Made by a program: the position numbers and the translations under genes. The notes beneath the pieces were generated by a model. The model was not told where the DNA came from. It did no database searches and worked only from the letters and a program-made list of their open reading frames with translations. A stretch of 64,000 nucleotides of DNA from JBHJHP01 sp042219825 (GTDB taxonomy: Bacteria; Bacteroidota; Bacteroidia; Bacteroidales; UBA5342), in contig NZ_JBHJHQ010000009.1 of assembly GCF_042219825.1 (NCBI RefSeq), positions 186,001 to 250,000 of the forward strand, given 5' to 3'. Within the stretch, counting starts at the first letter, position 1, and every line of letters starts with the position of its first letter. This document shows positions 16,105 to 24,392 of this stretch, one piece after another.

Positions 16105-17184
16105 TCATCCATTCAAATAGTCTTCCAGTCCGTATTCTTTTATAGTATTTGCCACCTTTTCCGGCTTTCCCGACTTCAACGATTTTTCCATTGTTTTTAA
16201 CAGCACAATGGTGCCGATACCCTCTTTAAGATCTGGATAGGCTGTAAAATCATGAATAATGCTTTCTGCAAAATGCTCCAGGTAGTTGTTATATTCTCCG
16301 GCATGATGTGATTTTCCTTCAAACCGGAAGTAATATTTCAGCATGTGATCAAAGGTAATTTGTTTGTCCTCACCATCCTTGTTCGAGATGGTATAGCGTA
16401 AATCCATGTAATCTGCCTGACTGCATCCCTGAGTTCCACGCAAAATACAGGTCATCTCGCTTTCGCGCATAAAGGGTTGAACCGGACCCGAATACGATCC
16501 GCTCACACTGGCAATGCGACCATCCATAGCCTTAAAAATAAAATGCATGGTATCTTCGTTTTTCAGTCCGCCGGCTTTACCATTCGGACTCAACATGCCG
16601 TAGCCCATGACCTCATCAATCTCCGGCAGGTACCAGCGAATAAAATCCACCGGATGGCTCAAACCTCCAAAGAGCCATTTAAAACTGTCCTGCAACGACC
16701 AGCCTTTCCCCAGGAACCACCGGTGATCGGCATTGTAGTTGGCCTCAATTGTAATCAGTTCACCGATCTCACCGTTTTCAAAGTCGAGCCGCTGCTTTTT
16801 CATGGGCTCAAAAAACCGGGAACTCTGCCCAACAAACAGCTTCTTACCGGTTTTTCGGCTCAATTCAAGCAAATCCACTGCAACTGAAAGATCATCCAGC
16901 AAAGGCTTGGTACACACTACGTGCTTATTGTGACTCAGTGCCAGATTAATATGTTCTGCATGTAAATGATCCGGTGTATAAATGCCAATCACGTCAATTT
17001 CCGGATCGTTCAACATATCGTTAAAATCGGTAGTGTAGTGATGAAAATCAAACTCTTTGGCCCGTTGTTGACAGAGCGACTCATTGATATCACAAATGGT
17101 TTTTAACCTGATATTCTTACTGTTCAGCGCTGCAGAAATCGTGCTTCTGCCTTCTCCCAGTCCCAGAATGCCTAACGTTATCAT
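16105..17184 (-). CDS. Gfo/Idh/MocA-family NAD(P)-dependent sugar dehydrogenase
   Basis: An N-terminal Rossmann fold (about 1-120) has GILGLGEGRSTI as its dinucleotide loop, IGIYTPDHLHAEH, and CTKPL, equivalent to the family EKP motif (Glu replaced by Thr). The C-terminal alpha/beta domain (about 125-359) contains GGLSHPVDFIRWYLPE, whose His/Asp pair is in the usual catalytic position. No signal peptide is evident, so it should be cytoplasmic. Family members oxidise or reduce hydroxyls of sugars, inositols and sugar acids. It is 12 bp downstream of the UroD-like gene and next to the dioxygenase, suggesting a joint route for a modified sugar. Confidence 0.85.
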   Translation of the reverse strand: MITLGILGLGEGRSTISAALNSKNIRLKTICDINESLCQQRAKEFDFHHYTTDFNDMLNDPEIDVIGIYTPDHLHAEHINLALSHNKHVVCTKPLLDDLSVAVDLLELSRKTGKKLFVGQSSRFFEPMKKQRLDFENGEIGELITIEANYNADHRWFLGKGWSLQDSFKWLFGGLSHPVDFIRWYLPEIDEVMGYGMLSPNGKAGGLKNEDTMHFIFKAMDGRIASVSGSYSGPVQPFMRESEMTCILRGTQGCSQADYMDLRYTISNKDGEDKQITFDHMLKYYFRFEGKSHHAGEYNNYLEHFAESIIHDFTAYPDLKEGIGTIVLLKTMEKSLKSGKPEKVANTIKEYGLEDYLNG

Positions 17185-17195
17185 ACGCCTTTCAA

Positions 17196-18290
17196 TTACC
17201 TGTATTTATCTAAAATTTTTAATGCTGCATCAATTTCTTTTTCTGTCTTAAAATCCACATTAATGTGCAAACCCTGCGTACCAACGTTATCAATCAGGGA
17301 CTCCAGCTCATCGAGGGTGACCCAGTTAGCCATGATGGATTTTCCCGAAGCCAGAATCTTTTTATACAAATCGTACCAGCGCGGATCACCACCCTGCGGT
17401 TCTCCCACTCCCGGCGTCCACTGTACAGCATTCAGTTCTTCAATGCTCAGAATGGCATCCAGATGGCGTTGAGCATCCACGCCGTCCAGATGATACAAGG
17501 TATAATCGATTTTCTGACATTGTTCTTTTATGAATGGCAGCACAAAACGGATATAGTCGTCTTCGGAAAACATGATGGAAATATCGGATTGCAGCTTGGA
17601 AACTTTTCCGGGTGCCCACAGTGAAAAATAACAAAAGGCCATTTCGCCATCCTCATTAATGATGTCATAAATCCGGTCGAAAACCTGGAAATACACATCA
17701 TTAATTTTCTGCAGTTGCTGTTCCAGACCTTCGGGGTCCATGATCATATCCATCAAGGTGTCCTGCGTTCCACGGATACTGGCCAGTACGTCAAGCCCTT
17801 CCACCAGGTCGGGACAACCCACGTAGTAATTCCCTTTTGCTCTGGCCTTGCAGGCTTTCAACAAATCGAGATGCAGTTGCCAGGCGGGATCATTCTCATC
17901 CAGCTCCAGTTTTAACGGTGTTCCTTCCCTGTGTTTGATCCAGATGGTATCTTCACCACCGTCCAGTTCAGCTCCCATCATAGCTGCCAGTGAACCGGGC
18001 CCCAGGTGTGTGTTGGCAACGGGAAGAATATCAGCTTTAAACGAACTCCGCGACAATTGGTAATTCAGATTGTCAGCCCGCCATTCCGGATCGAACCAGT
18101 ACTGTTTTAAATCCTTTGGTTCAGGAGGTTTGATTATATCAGCATGCGGTTTCCCATCCTTGTACAGATGTTCCCACATGCTCAGCACGATACCCTTACC
18201 CTTCCACCAGTCCAGATACCGCTGCTTTGATTCCTCCATATTATTTTTCCAGGTATTCATAGCCATTGTACTCAATTTCTCATTAATCAT
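17196..18290 (-). CDS. UroD-like protein, candidate substrate-specific methyltransferase
   Basis: This 364-residue cytoplasmic protein looks like a UroD/cobalamin-independent methionine synthase-type TIM barrel: FDPEWRADNLNYQLSR, THLGPGSLAAMMGAEL, YYVGCPDLVEGLDVLASI, MAFCYFSLWAPGKVSKLQSD, then DYTLYHLDGVDAQRHLDAIL and QWTPGVGEPQGGDPRWYDLY. The His/Asp-rich region near DYTLYHLDG sits where relatives hold catalytic or Zn ligands. It differs clearly from the MtaA-like protein at 9743. In three-component systems one UroD-fold or MttB-fold protein demethylates the substrate and another passes the methyl on. This gene is a candidate for the first role, or it could be a sugar enzyme reusing the fold. 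It overlaps the GH31 gene by 8 bp. Confidence 0.65.
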   Translation of the reverse strand: MINEKLSTMAMNTWKNNMEESKQRYLDWWKGKGIVLSMWEHLYKDGKPHADIIKPPEPKDLKQYWFDPEWRADNLNYQLSRSSFKADILPVANTHLGPGSLAAMMGAELDGGEDTIWIKHREGTPLKLELDENDPAWQLHLDLLKACKARAKGNYYVGCPDLVEGLDVLASIRGTQDTLMDMIMDPEGLEQQLQKINDVYFQVFDRIYDIINEDGEMAFCYFSLWAPGKVSKLQSDISIMFSEDDYIRFVLPFIKEQCQKIDYTLYHLDGVDAQRHLDAILSIEELNAVQWTPGVGEPQGGDPRWYDLYKKILASGKSIMANWVTLDELESLIDNVGTQGLHINVDFKTEKEIDAALKILDKYR

Positions 18291-20556
18291 TTTGATTCCA
18301 AATCCAACTTAATATGGATTTCTTTATACCTTCAAACTTCGGATCAAAAGATATTCTTTTAGACTTCTCTAAATCAATTTCATCTGTATTGCTGACAGCA
18401 TATGGATACACCGGAATTTCTGCATTTTCTCTGACCCAGACCGGCATTTCATCCAACGGGCATTCAAAACTGTTTAGCCATTGTTGACCAGTATATTTTT
18501 CACCGTTAAAAAGATTGACCCATGATCCTTCCGGCAGGTAAATATCCCGTTTGTTTTCACTGTTCATAACCGGTGCCACCAGAAAATCATCTCCAAAATA
18601 ATACTGATCATCAATGTGCCAGCACATCTTATCCTCCGGATGGTGAAAGATCAAAGCCCTTAAAACAGGGAAACCGCTTTGTGTTGTTTTTTCACTTTGT
18701 TCCAGAATATATGGAATCAAAGCATAACGCAGTTTGAGCCACTGACGCACAATGCCGCTGATATTAGGATATTCATAAGGCTCCCGCTTTGAGGTGCCAT
18801 GGTAACGCAAATGAGACGAGAATACTCCGAATTGCGTCCAGCGGACATACAGATCATCGGGTATCACGGAATTCATAAAATCAGGAACGCCGTGAAAGCC
18901 GGGTACATCGTGGCTCCAGAATCCAAATCCTGAAAGTCCTATATGCAGACCTCCCTTTAATGAACCGGTCAGCCCATCCCAGGAGCAGGCGGAATCACCT
19001 CCCCAATGTAAAGGATACCGCTGACAGCCCGCCCAACCGGCACGTGCCCAGACAATACCATCACCGGTCATTTCTTTGGTAATCTCAAATGCAGCCTTCT
19101 GGTAAAGCAGGGCATACAGATTATTCAGTTTCTCCGGCTCCATGGCATGGTATTCTGCTTCCATGTGAATGTCTTCACCAAAGTCGGTTTTAATGCAAAC
19201 CACGCCCATCTCCAGCAATTCCTTCAGCAATCCTTTATACCAGTTCACGGCTTTGGGATAGGTAAAATCGATGGTTCCGGCATAATCGAGTGCACTGAAG
19301 TTAGAGCCGCCCTGTTGTTTAGCCTCTTTCAATTCGCACATGTATCGGTTGGCTTTGGCTTCATCGTGTTGCTCCGCATCTTTTGCAATATATGGCATTT
19401 GCCAAAGGCTGACTTTAAACCCTTTATCCCGCAGGTTTCCGATGAACCGTTTTGGATCAGGAAACCGTTCCGGATTAAATTTCCATTCGCAGAGCCAGTC
19501 TGTTCTGAACCAACCGGTATCCAGGTGAATCACATCACAAGGATAATCTTCATCCCTCAAGCGCTTACATATACCGTTGACTTCCTCCTCCGAGAAGTAG
19601 GTCATCCGGCTCATCCATGTACCAAAACTCCACTTTGGTAACATCTTTGGAAAACCAGTCAGACTGCGGTAATTATACAGAATTTCTTCCGGTGTCTGAC
19701 CGCCAAGCAGAAACAGATCCAGTTCAGGTTCTTCCACCAGCAATTGTGCCGATCGAGTGGAATGATCTCCGAGGGAAAATTTACCATAAGCTGAGGTATG
19801 CATGAATACACCATACATCCTGCTGGACATGTAAAACGGAATATTTTTATAGGTACGCCTGTTATTGACGCCCTGTCCGTCCTGGTTTTTTAGTTGAAAG
19901 GTATGCCCGGATAAATCCATTTTGGTAAATCGTTCACCGGTACCTACAAACTTTTCATCCGGATCAATATGAAAGGATACTGTCGTACGATTGAATTTGC
20001 CGCTTTTTTCAACCAGTGCTAAAGCAAAAGCATCATGCCTGGCCGGAAAAAACTGATCAAAGGCACTGATTTTGATTTCCTTGTCCGCTTCAGGGAAAAA
20101 GTTGAGCTCCAGGGATTCCTGTGGTGCCGGCAGCAAGTCACTCCAGTAGTCCGTAGAATGTGCTTTGCGGTTCAGACTTGCACGAACTGATCCTTTTTGA
20201 TCCAGAACCAACCACTCATGTTTATTCTGCTGTATGTGAAGTGGTGTTATTTCCAATCCTTCTCTCACCTGCAGCATCACCGAATCATTCATCTCTGCCA
20301 CATTCGTTCCAAAGGCTACCCGAAGGATGTTATCACCATAAGCCCTTAATCTAATTTGAGTGTTGATCCGCTTTCCCCTTGTATCGGGTGTAATATCATT
20401 GCTTATCAGCTGCTTTTGAAAGGGAACCGTCAGAACAACATCTGTTCCTTCTGTTTTTATTTTTGTTGGGGCACAGGCTTTCCAAAGGACTTCCTCACCA
20501 TTTAAAGCCGGATCAAAATCCAGAAAATCAAACAACTGATAATTGGTTTGTTTCAT
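18283..20556 (-). CDS. GH31 alpha-glycosidase (alpha-xylosidase-like)
   Basis: This 757-residue protein without an evident signal peptide is probably cytoplasmic. GH31 landmarks are clear: the N-terminal galactose-mutarotase-like sandwich (about 60-290), GERFTKMDLSG, the barrel entry SFGTWMSRMTYFSEEEV, VIHLDTGWFR, the nucleophile motif CIKTDFGEDI (Asp) and the acid/base motif HWGGDSACSW (Asp). The layout CEWKFNPERFPDPKRF and KTDFGE resemble the YicI-type alpha-xylosidase branch. RG-II carries alpha-linked 2-O-methyl-xylose, and the UroD-like gene starts inside the end of this one, so an alpha-xylosidase feeding a demethylation route is a reasonable but untested idea. Confidence 0.87.
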   Translation of the reverse strand: MKQTNYQLFDFLDFDPALNGEEVLWKACAPTKIKTEGTDVVLTVPFQKQLISNDITPDTRGKRINTQIRLRAYGDNILRVAFGTNVAEMNDSVMLQVREGLEITPLHIQQNKHEWLVLDQKGSVRASLNRKAHSTDYWSDLLPAPQESLELNFFPEADKEIKISAFDQFFPARHDAFALALVEKSGKFNRTTVSFHIDPDEKFVGTGERFTKMDLSGHTFQLKNQDGQGVNNRRTYKNIPFYMSSRMYGVFMHTSAYGKFSLGDHSTRSAQLLVEEPELDLFLLGGQTPEEILYNYRSLTGFPKMLPKWSFGTWMSRMTYFSEEEVNGICKRLRDEDYPCDVIHLDTGWFRTDWLCEWKFNPERFPDPKRFIGNLRDKGFKVSLWQMPYIAKDAEQHDEAKANRYMCELKEAKQQGGSNFSALDYAGTIDFTYPKAVNWYKGLLKELLEMGVVCIKTDFGEDIHMEAEYHAMEPEKLNNLYALLYQKAAFEITKEMTGDGIVWARAGWAGCQRYPLHWGGDSACSWDGLTGSLKGGLHIGLSGFGFWSHDVPGFHGVPDFMNSVIPDDLYVRWTQFGVFSSHLRYHGTSKREPYEYPNISGIVRQWLKLRYALIPYILEQSEKTTQSGFPVLRALIFHHPEDKMCWHIDDQYYFGDDFLVAPVMNSENKRDIYLPEGSWVNLFNGEKYTGQQWLNSFECPLDEMPVWVRENAEIPVYPYAVSNTDEIDLEKSKRISFDPKFEGIKKSILSWIWNQND

Positions 20557-20610
20557 TAAATGCCTTACGTTACTATTTCCTACTTATATTTCAAATCTTT
20601 CTTAATACAC

Positions 20611-20811
20611 TATCCCAATGTATAATCGATATTAGCTCGTTTTTCACTCCTGACCATACGGATAGACTTAATTCTAACCGTCCCGATACACGATCGGGAT
20701 TAGTTCGTTTCTCATGTTAACAATACTTATTACCTCACGTCTCACTATCCCGATGCACGATCGGGATTAGTTCGTCCATCAGATTTCAGTTCACTTCGTT
20801 TCTGAAATCTG
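20611..20811. repeat. Three tandem-spaced TCCCGAT hairpin repeats plus a 10-bp perfect hairpin
   Basis: Three related 30-bp units lie at 20611-20640, 20679-20708 and 20746-20775. The second and third share CCCGAT(A/G)CACGATCGGG followed by ATTAGTTCGT; the first is degraded. Each good unit folds as TCCCGAT/ATCGGGA or CCCGAT/ATCGGG around five bases. Beyond them CAGATTTCAG (20780-20789) pairs perfectly with CTGAAATCTG (20802-20811), 8 bp past the stop of the 903-aa gene. There is no T-run, so a classic terminator is not proven, though the hairpin could end or protect that transcript. The block fills the gap before the GH31 gene. Confidence 0.65.
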
Positions 20812-20818
20812 GGTCTCA

Positions 20819-23530
20819 CTAATAAAACAACCAATCCACAGAGGCGCCATCTTCAGCTCCTATGCCTGCATCATGAATGGGAATGGTTGCATTTCCGTCA
20901 ATAAATCCCAGAACAAGTACCCGGCCTTTGCCTAATACCAGCTCATGCTCACCGGCATCGTACTTGTACGTATAAATATTCACAGGATATAACCCGGGAA
21001 TATCCAACGCATTGGCAATCTTAATATCGGCCTGACCCCGATCATTCGCCTGTGCATTGGTTTCAAGTGTTGGCGGACGAAGTGTGGTGTATGAGTTGGT
21101 ATTGAAATAGCCTACCAGAATTTTAACCGGTTGATCAGTTTTAAACTTTAAAACCGTTCCGTTTTGCCGTTGTCCGTTATCCGGAAACTGCACACCTGAA
21201 AGGTTCTTCAGCTCCGGTGCAACAGCTTTTATCTTCGCCCTATTGTCGCTAAACACCTGTTCTCCCGGAACCAATGGATAACGCTGAACTCCAGCCGTTA
21301 AAATAACTACCTTAAGCGGTTGCAACACTTCAAATGTTTTACCTTTTTCGCCCTTGGATTTCAGCATTTGCAGGTTACGCTTGAAATTATCCAGTTCAGC
21401 TTCATAGTGAGGCAACAGTTCTTTCCATGTTTTATTGGTGCCATCACGGCCAGTTATCGGTATGCGCCTTTGCGCCGTCTGCATGCTGTTGGCATAGAGA
21501 TATCCATTTTCTGTCAGCTTGACGAGGTTACGGTAAAAATCGAGACTTTTTTCCAGATGTGGTAAGGCTTTATCCAGATCAGATACCTCGTTTGAATATT
21601 TATATCTCAGCACCAGTTCCGCCGCCTTTTCTTTTTCTGCAAAACAATTGGCGATGGCCTGATAACAATAGACGTCATTTTTCAGACGTTCGAACTCTGC
21701 CTTATTTTTTGTGACCGTTAACTCTGCCTTATCTATGGCTTTGACAGCTTTTTCACCATGCTCAACCACTTCCCTGGCGATTTGTGGGGGTGTTTCGCCA
21801 ATATGTGGTTCTCTCTCCCATTCCTTACGGGCATAATCCACCAGAATCTCACCTTCCGGTCCGTTGGAATTTAAAAAGCTCTGATATACATTGTATTTAA
21901 ACGGATTCACCAGTTGCCCCATAAACATACCCAACAATAATGTCTGCCTGTTACCGTCAGATATCCCAAATGTACGGAGCAATTTTGGCGCAATTTCGCC
22001 GGTTTCCTCGTAAGCCTGCAGAATATCCTCTCCGCCTGATCCATAAAAACCGGACAGCTGATCAGACCAGTACATGGCTTCTTTCAAGCTGTCGCGCTCT
22101 GAATTCCAGGCATAGCGGGCCCATGCCTTATACCATATCCAGTCCCGGTCCATCTCCAATAATCTTGGTTCCGTTTTATCCGCGGTATACGGCCAATCCC
22201 AGTATGATGCCTGTGGATAGAGATGTAAGCCATTTGCTCCCTGTCGTTCATGCATGGCAATCACTGACTTTTGAATAAAGTTGGGATCACCATAACGGAA
22301 TGGTTCCAGGTTCGCTAATATGTGTACATTGGAAATATGAACTGAACCCAGTCTGCTTAATGCCGTTGGAATGGAATCCCATGAATTCCGGGGTCTGTAT
22401 GTCGTAAGAGATTCTCCATTGTATTTATACATGGTGTAAAGATTCCTGTATAACGGAAGTGCTGCTTCCATCACCCGTTTGGCATCGGTATCATGTCCGC
22501 GTAAAACAATGGGTGGTTCTTCGGTGATGCCTAATGAATCCAGACCGTCTTTAACCCCGGGGATGATGGTTTTGGTAAACCATTCCACATCATCATCAAT
22601 TGTATTCATGGCTTCTCCCAGGGTGACCAACAGGCCCACATGAGGATATTTCTCGATGAATGCCGCGATGGATTTTTGTGTATAATCCGCAATCAGCGGA
22701 GTGATTGGCCGACTCCGTTCCTGTGTTTTAATGCCATTTTCCTCAGCGAAAGGTTTGGAAACGATGATATTGTAAAACATCTGGATCACCCAGATACCAC
22801 GTTTATCCGCTTCTTCTGTAAGAAAAGCAAATATTTCTTCGTTCTTTTTAAACGTTTCGTCATCTACCTCCACGGCATATGGATAGTCCTTTAACTTAAC
22901 CAGGGATGCAAACGGATGACCATTCCACAGGTAAAGTGAATTATAGCGGTTCTCCACCATCATATCCAGGTATTTAATCCAAAGCTCCCTGTCATAAAAC
23001 CAGGGAAAGCTTTCCGGCGTGTACGGATACTCATATACCGTTCTTCCCGGTAAATACGATGTTTTCTGTAAACCGATGCAGGTTCCACGCATGACCATCT
23101 CCGGCTGATCTTCCACGTGGATCAGATCCGGCAGTTCCTTCTGAGCCTTAACCCGCTCTGCCAGTTCCAGACAGCCATACAATATTCCACTGCTCCCGTT
23201 GGCACTGATGGTTATATTCTTAGCCTTCGAATCAATGATAAATCCTTCATCTGAAATGGGTACAGCAATTTGCTTTTCAGGATCTGTAGAACTCAAAGTA
23301 CCCTCAGACAATGGTCGAATAATAATAATCCTGTTTCTTATTCCTGTGGTATCGGAGGTTACAGTGACGGCGTAACCGTTTTCGGAAAGAACTGACTTCA
23401 ATTTTTCCACACCATAAGCCTCTCTTTTTGAATCCTGCTGTGTGAAAATTGTAATTTTTTCACCGGATTGGCATGTGGCCAAAATCAGCAATGAAACCAA
23501 AAACAGAAATATATTTGAAAATAGCCTCAT
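20819..23530 (-). CDS. Lipoprotein TIM-barrel glycoside hydrolase of unassigned family (alpha-glucuronidase/hexosaminidase-like N-terminus)
   Basis: This is a 903-residue lipoprotein (LLILATCQSGEK). Residues about 30-130 look like the small alpha/beta domain that precedes the barrel in GH20, GH67 and GH115 (AYGVEKLKSVLSENGYAV, then SDEGFIIDSKAKNITISANGSSGILYGCLELAE). A TIM barrel follows (about 145-520) with WIKYLDMMVENRYNSLYLWNGHPF, YPHVGLLVTLGEAMNTIDDD (candidate acidic residues), VLRGHDTDAKRVM and HISNVHILANLEPFRYGD. A helical region and a beta-sandwich tail complete it. It is too far from any family I can recall with certainty; GH138 (an RG-II alpha-galacturonidase family) and GH115-like enzymes are the candidates to test. 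A LacI-type operator and TATATTTG box lie just upstream. Confidence 0.7.
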   Translation of the reverse strand: MRLFSNIFLFLVSLLILATCQSGEKITIFTQQDSKREAYGVEKLKSVLSENGYAVTVTSDTTGIRNRIIIIRPLSEGTLSSTDPEKQIAVPISDEGFIIDSKAKNITISANGSSGILYGCLELAERVKAQKELPDLIHVEDQPEMVMRGTCIGLQKTSYLPGRTVYEYPYTPESFPWFYDRELWIKYLDMMVENRYNSLYLWNGHPFASLVKLKDYPYAVEVDDETFKKNEEIFAFLTEEADKRGIWVIQMFYNIIVSKPFAEENGIKTQERSRPITPLIADYTQKSIAAFIEKYPHVGLLVTLGEAMNTIDDDVEWFTKTIIPGVKDGLDSLGITEEPPIVLRGHDTDAKRVMEAALPLYRNLYTMYKYNGESLTTYRPRNSWDSIPTALSRLGSVHISNVHILANLEPFRYGDPNFIQKSVIAMHERQGANGLHLYPQASYWDWPYTADKTEPRLLEMDRDWIWYKAWARYAWNSERDSLKEAMYWSDQLSGFYGSGGEDILQAYEETGEIAPKLLRTFGISDGNRQTLLLGMFMGQLVNPFKYNVYQSFLNSNGPEGEILVDYARKEWEREPHIGETPPQIAREVVEHGEKAVKAIDKAELTVTKNKAEFERLKNDVYCYQAIANCFAEKEKAAELVLRYKYSNEVSDLDKALPHLEKSLDFYRNLVKLTENGYLYANSMQTAQRRIPITGRDGTNKTWKELLPHYEAELDNFKRNLQMLKSKGEKGKTFEVLQPLKVVILTAGVQRYPLVPGEQVFSDNRAKIKAVAPELKNLSGVQFPDNGQRQNGTVLKFKTDQPVKILVGYFNTNSYTTLRPPTLETNAQANDRGQADIKIANALDIPGLYPVNIYTYKYDAGEHELVLGKGRVLVLGFIDGNATIPIHDAGIGAEDGASVDWLFY

Positions 23531-23556
23531 AAGAACATCATTTTTTGTATAAAACG

Positions 23557-23578
23557 CAAATATATGTAATCGTTTACA
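23557..23578 (-). promoter_or_regulatory. LacI-type operator with adjacent TAnnTTTG -7 box
   Basis: TGTAATCGTTTACA at 23565-23578 is a palindrome with one mismatched pair around a central CG. Read on the minus strand, it is followed immediately by TATATTTG (23564-23557), a good Bacteroidota -7 box, 27 bp before the start codon at 23530. No strong TTG was seen at the -33 position. Binding here would cover the promoter, which suits repression of the 903-aa enzyme gene. Confidence 0.65.
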
Positions 23579-23633
23579 TTGTTTAAAACTTTACAAACAA
23601 AGTATTTCATAAAATATTATTAAAACTTTTATG

Positions 23634-24392
23634 TTAACGTTTTAATTCTTTCTCTGTACTGACTTTATCCAGGAAAACCCATGTTTCATCATCCGAAGTT
23701 CCTTCAATGCCTTCCTGATATCGGGACATCAGGTTGTTCCACTCAACCATGCGCGGATTATTTTCTACGGTTTTTGGATCCAGTTCGTCCAGGGTTTTAT
23801 CTGAAGGAACCGATATAACCAACAACAACTGCCGACCACTTCTAAAAACCAGAAGCTGCTGAAAACCTGCATGACAAAACCCCTGTGCCACCTCCGGCCA
23901 TTTCGTGAACTGTGTTTTATGATAGGCCATATATTCGTTTTGCAAAACAGTGTCTTCCACTAAATTTGCTGTTAAAACATAGTCGTTCCAGGAAGAACTT
24001 ACCGCTGTATCAGCACAACAGCTTAGCTTATCAAATACATAAAAGGGATGCAGATACCACTTTATTTCATACGGAATATCAGATGTACGTATTTTTTTCC
24101 CAATGCCGGCTGTATCGCTTTTATCACCAAACAGAACCACATGATTCTTCCATGCAAATTTTTCTAATTTAATCTCTGCAAACTGGCTTAAGAAGCGGTT
24201 CATATCCGCTTCATCTTTCAGAACAACCTCTACGGCCATTCGATACTGATCAGACTCTCCGTTCCCCTTTTCACTTGCTTTATTGCCTGAATTACGGCAG
24301 GCAACCATTAACAGAAGCAAAAGGAGAAACAAGGGATAGAATTTAATTGAAACTATCTTCCTCCGTATAAAGTATGAATTAATGGAATACAT
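23634..24392 (-). CDS. L-rhamnose mutarotase-like lipoprotein
   Basis: This 252-residue protein has a long hydrophobic leader ending LLLLMVAC, a lipoprotein signal. The C-terminal half (about 145-250) follows the RhaM pattern: EYMAYHKTQFTKWPEVAQGFCHAGFQQLLVFRSGRQLLLVI, with the His and the WPE of the family, and ends with the NPRMVEWNNLMSRYQ helix. The N-terminal half (about 50-130) could be a degenerate copy of the same ferredoxin-like fold. Known RhaM is a cytoplasmic protein of about 105 residues, so an exported two-part version is unusual. Rhamnose is a main sugar of rhamnogalacturonans, in agreement with the GH78 gene. It overlaps the beta-helix gene by 14 bp. Confidence 0.7.
   Translation of the reverse strand: MYSINSYFIRRKIVSIKFYPLFLLLLLLMVACRNSGNKASEKGNGESDQYRMAVEVVLKDEADMNRFLSQFAEIKLEKFAWKNHVVLFGDKSDTAGIGKKIRTSDIPYEIKWYLHPFYVFDKLSCCADTAVSSSWNDYVLTANLVEDTVLQNEYMAYHKTQFTKWPEVAQGFCHAGFQQLLVFRSGRQLLLVISVPSDKTLDELDPKTVENNPRMVEWNNLMSRYQEGIEGTSDDETWVFLDKVSTEKELKR

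Noticed and set aside
20611..20775. Possible short CRISPR array (three 30-bp repeats)
   Set aside because: Repeats are palindromic throughout, one is degraded, only two spacers of about 38 bp exist, and no cas gene is nearby.
20780..20811. Rho-independent terminator
   Set aside because: The stem is good, but there is no T-run in either direction, so it is listed only as a repeat/hairpin.
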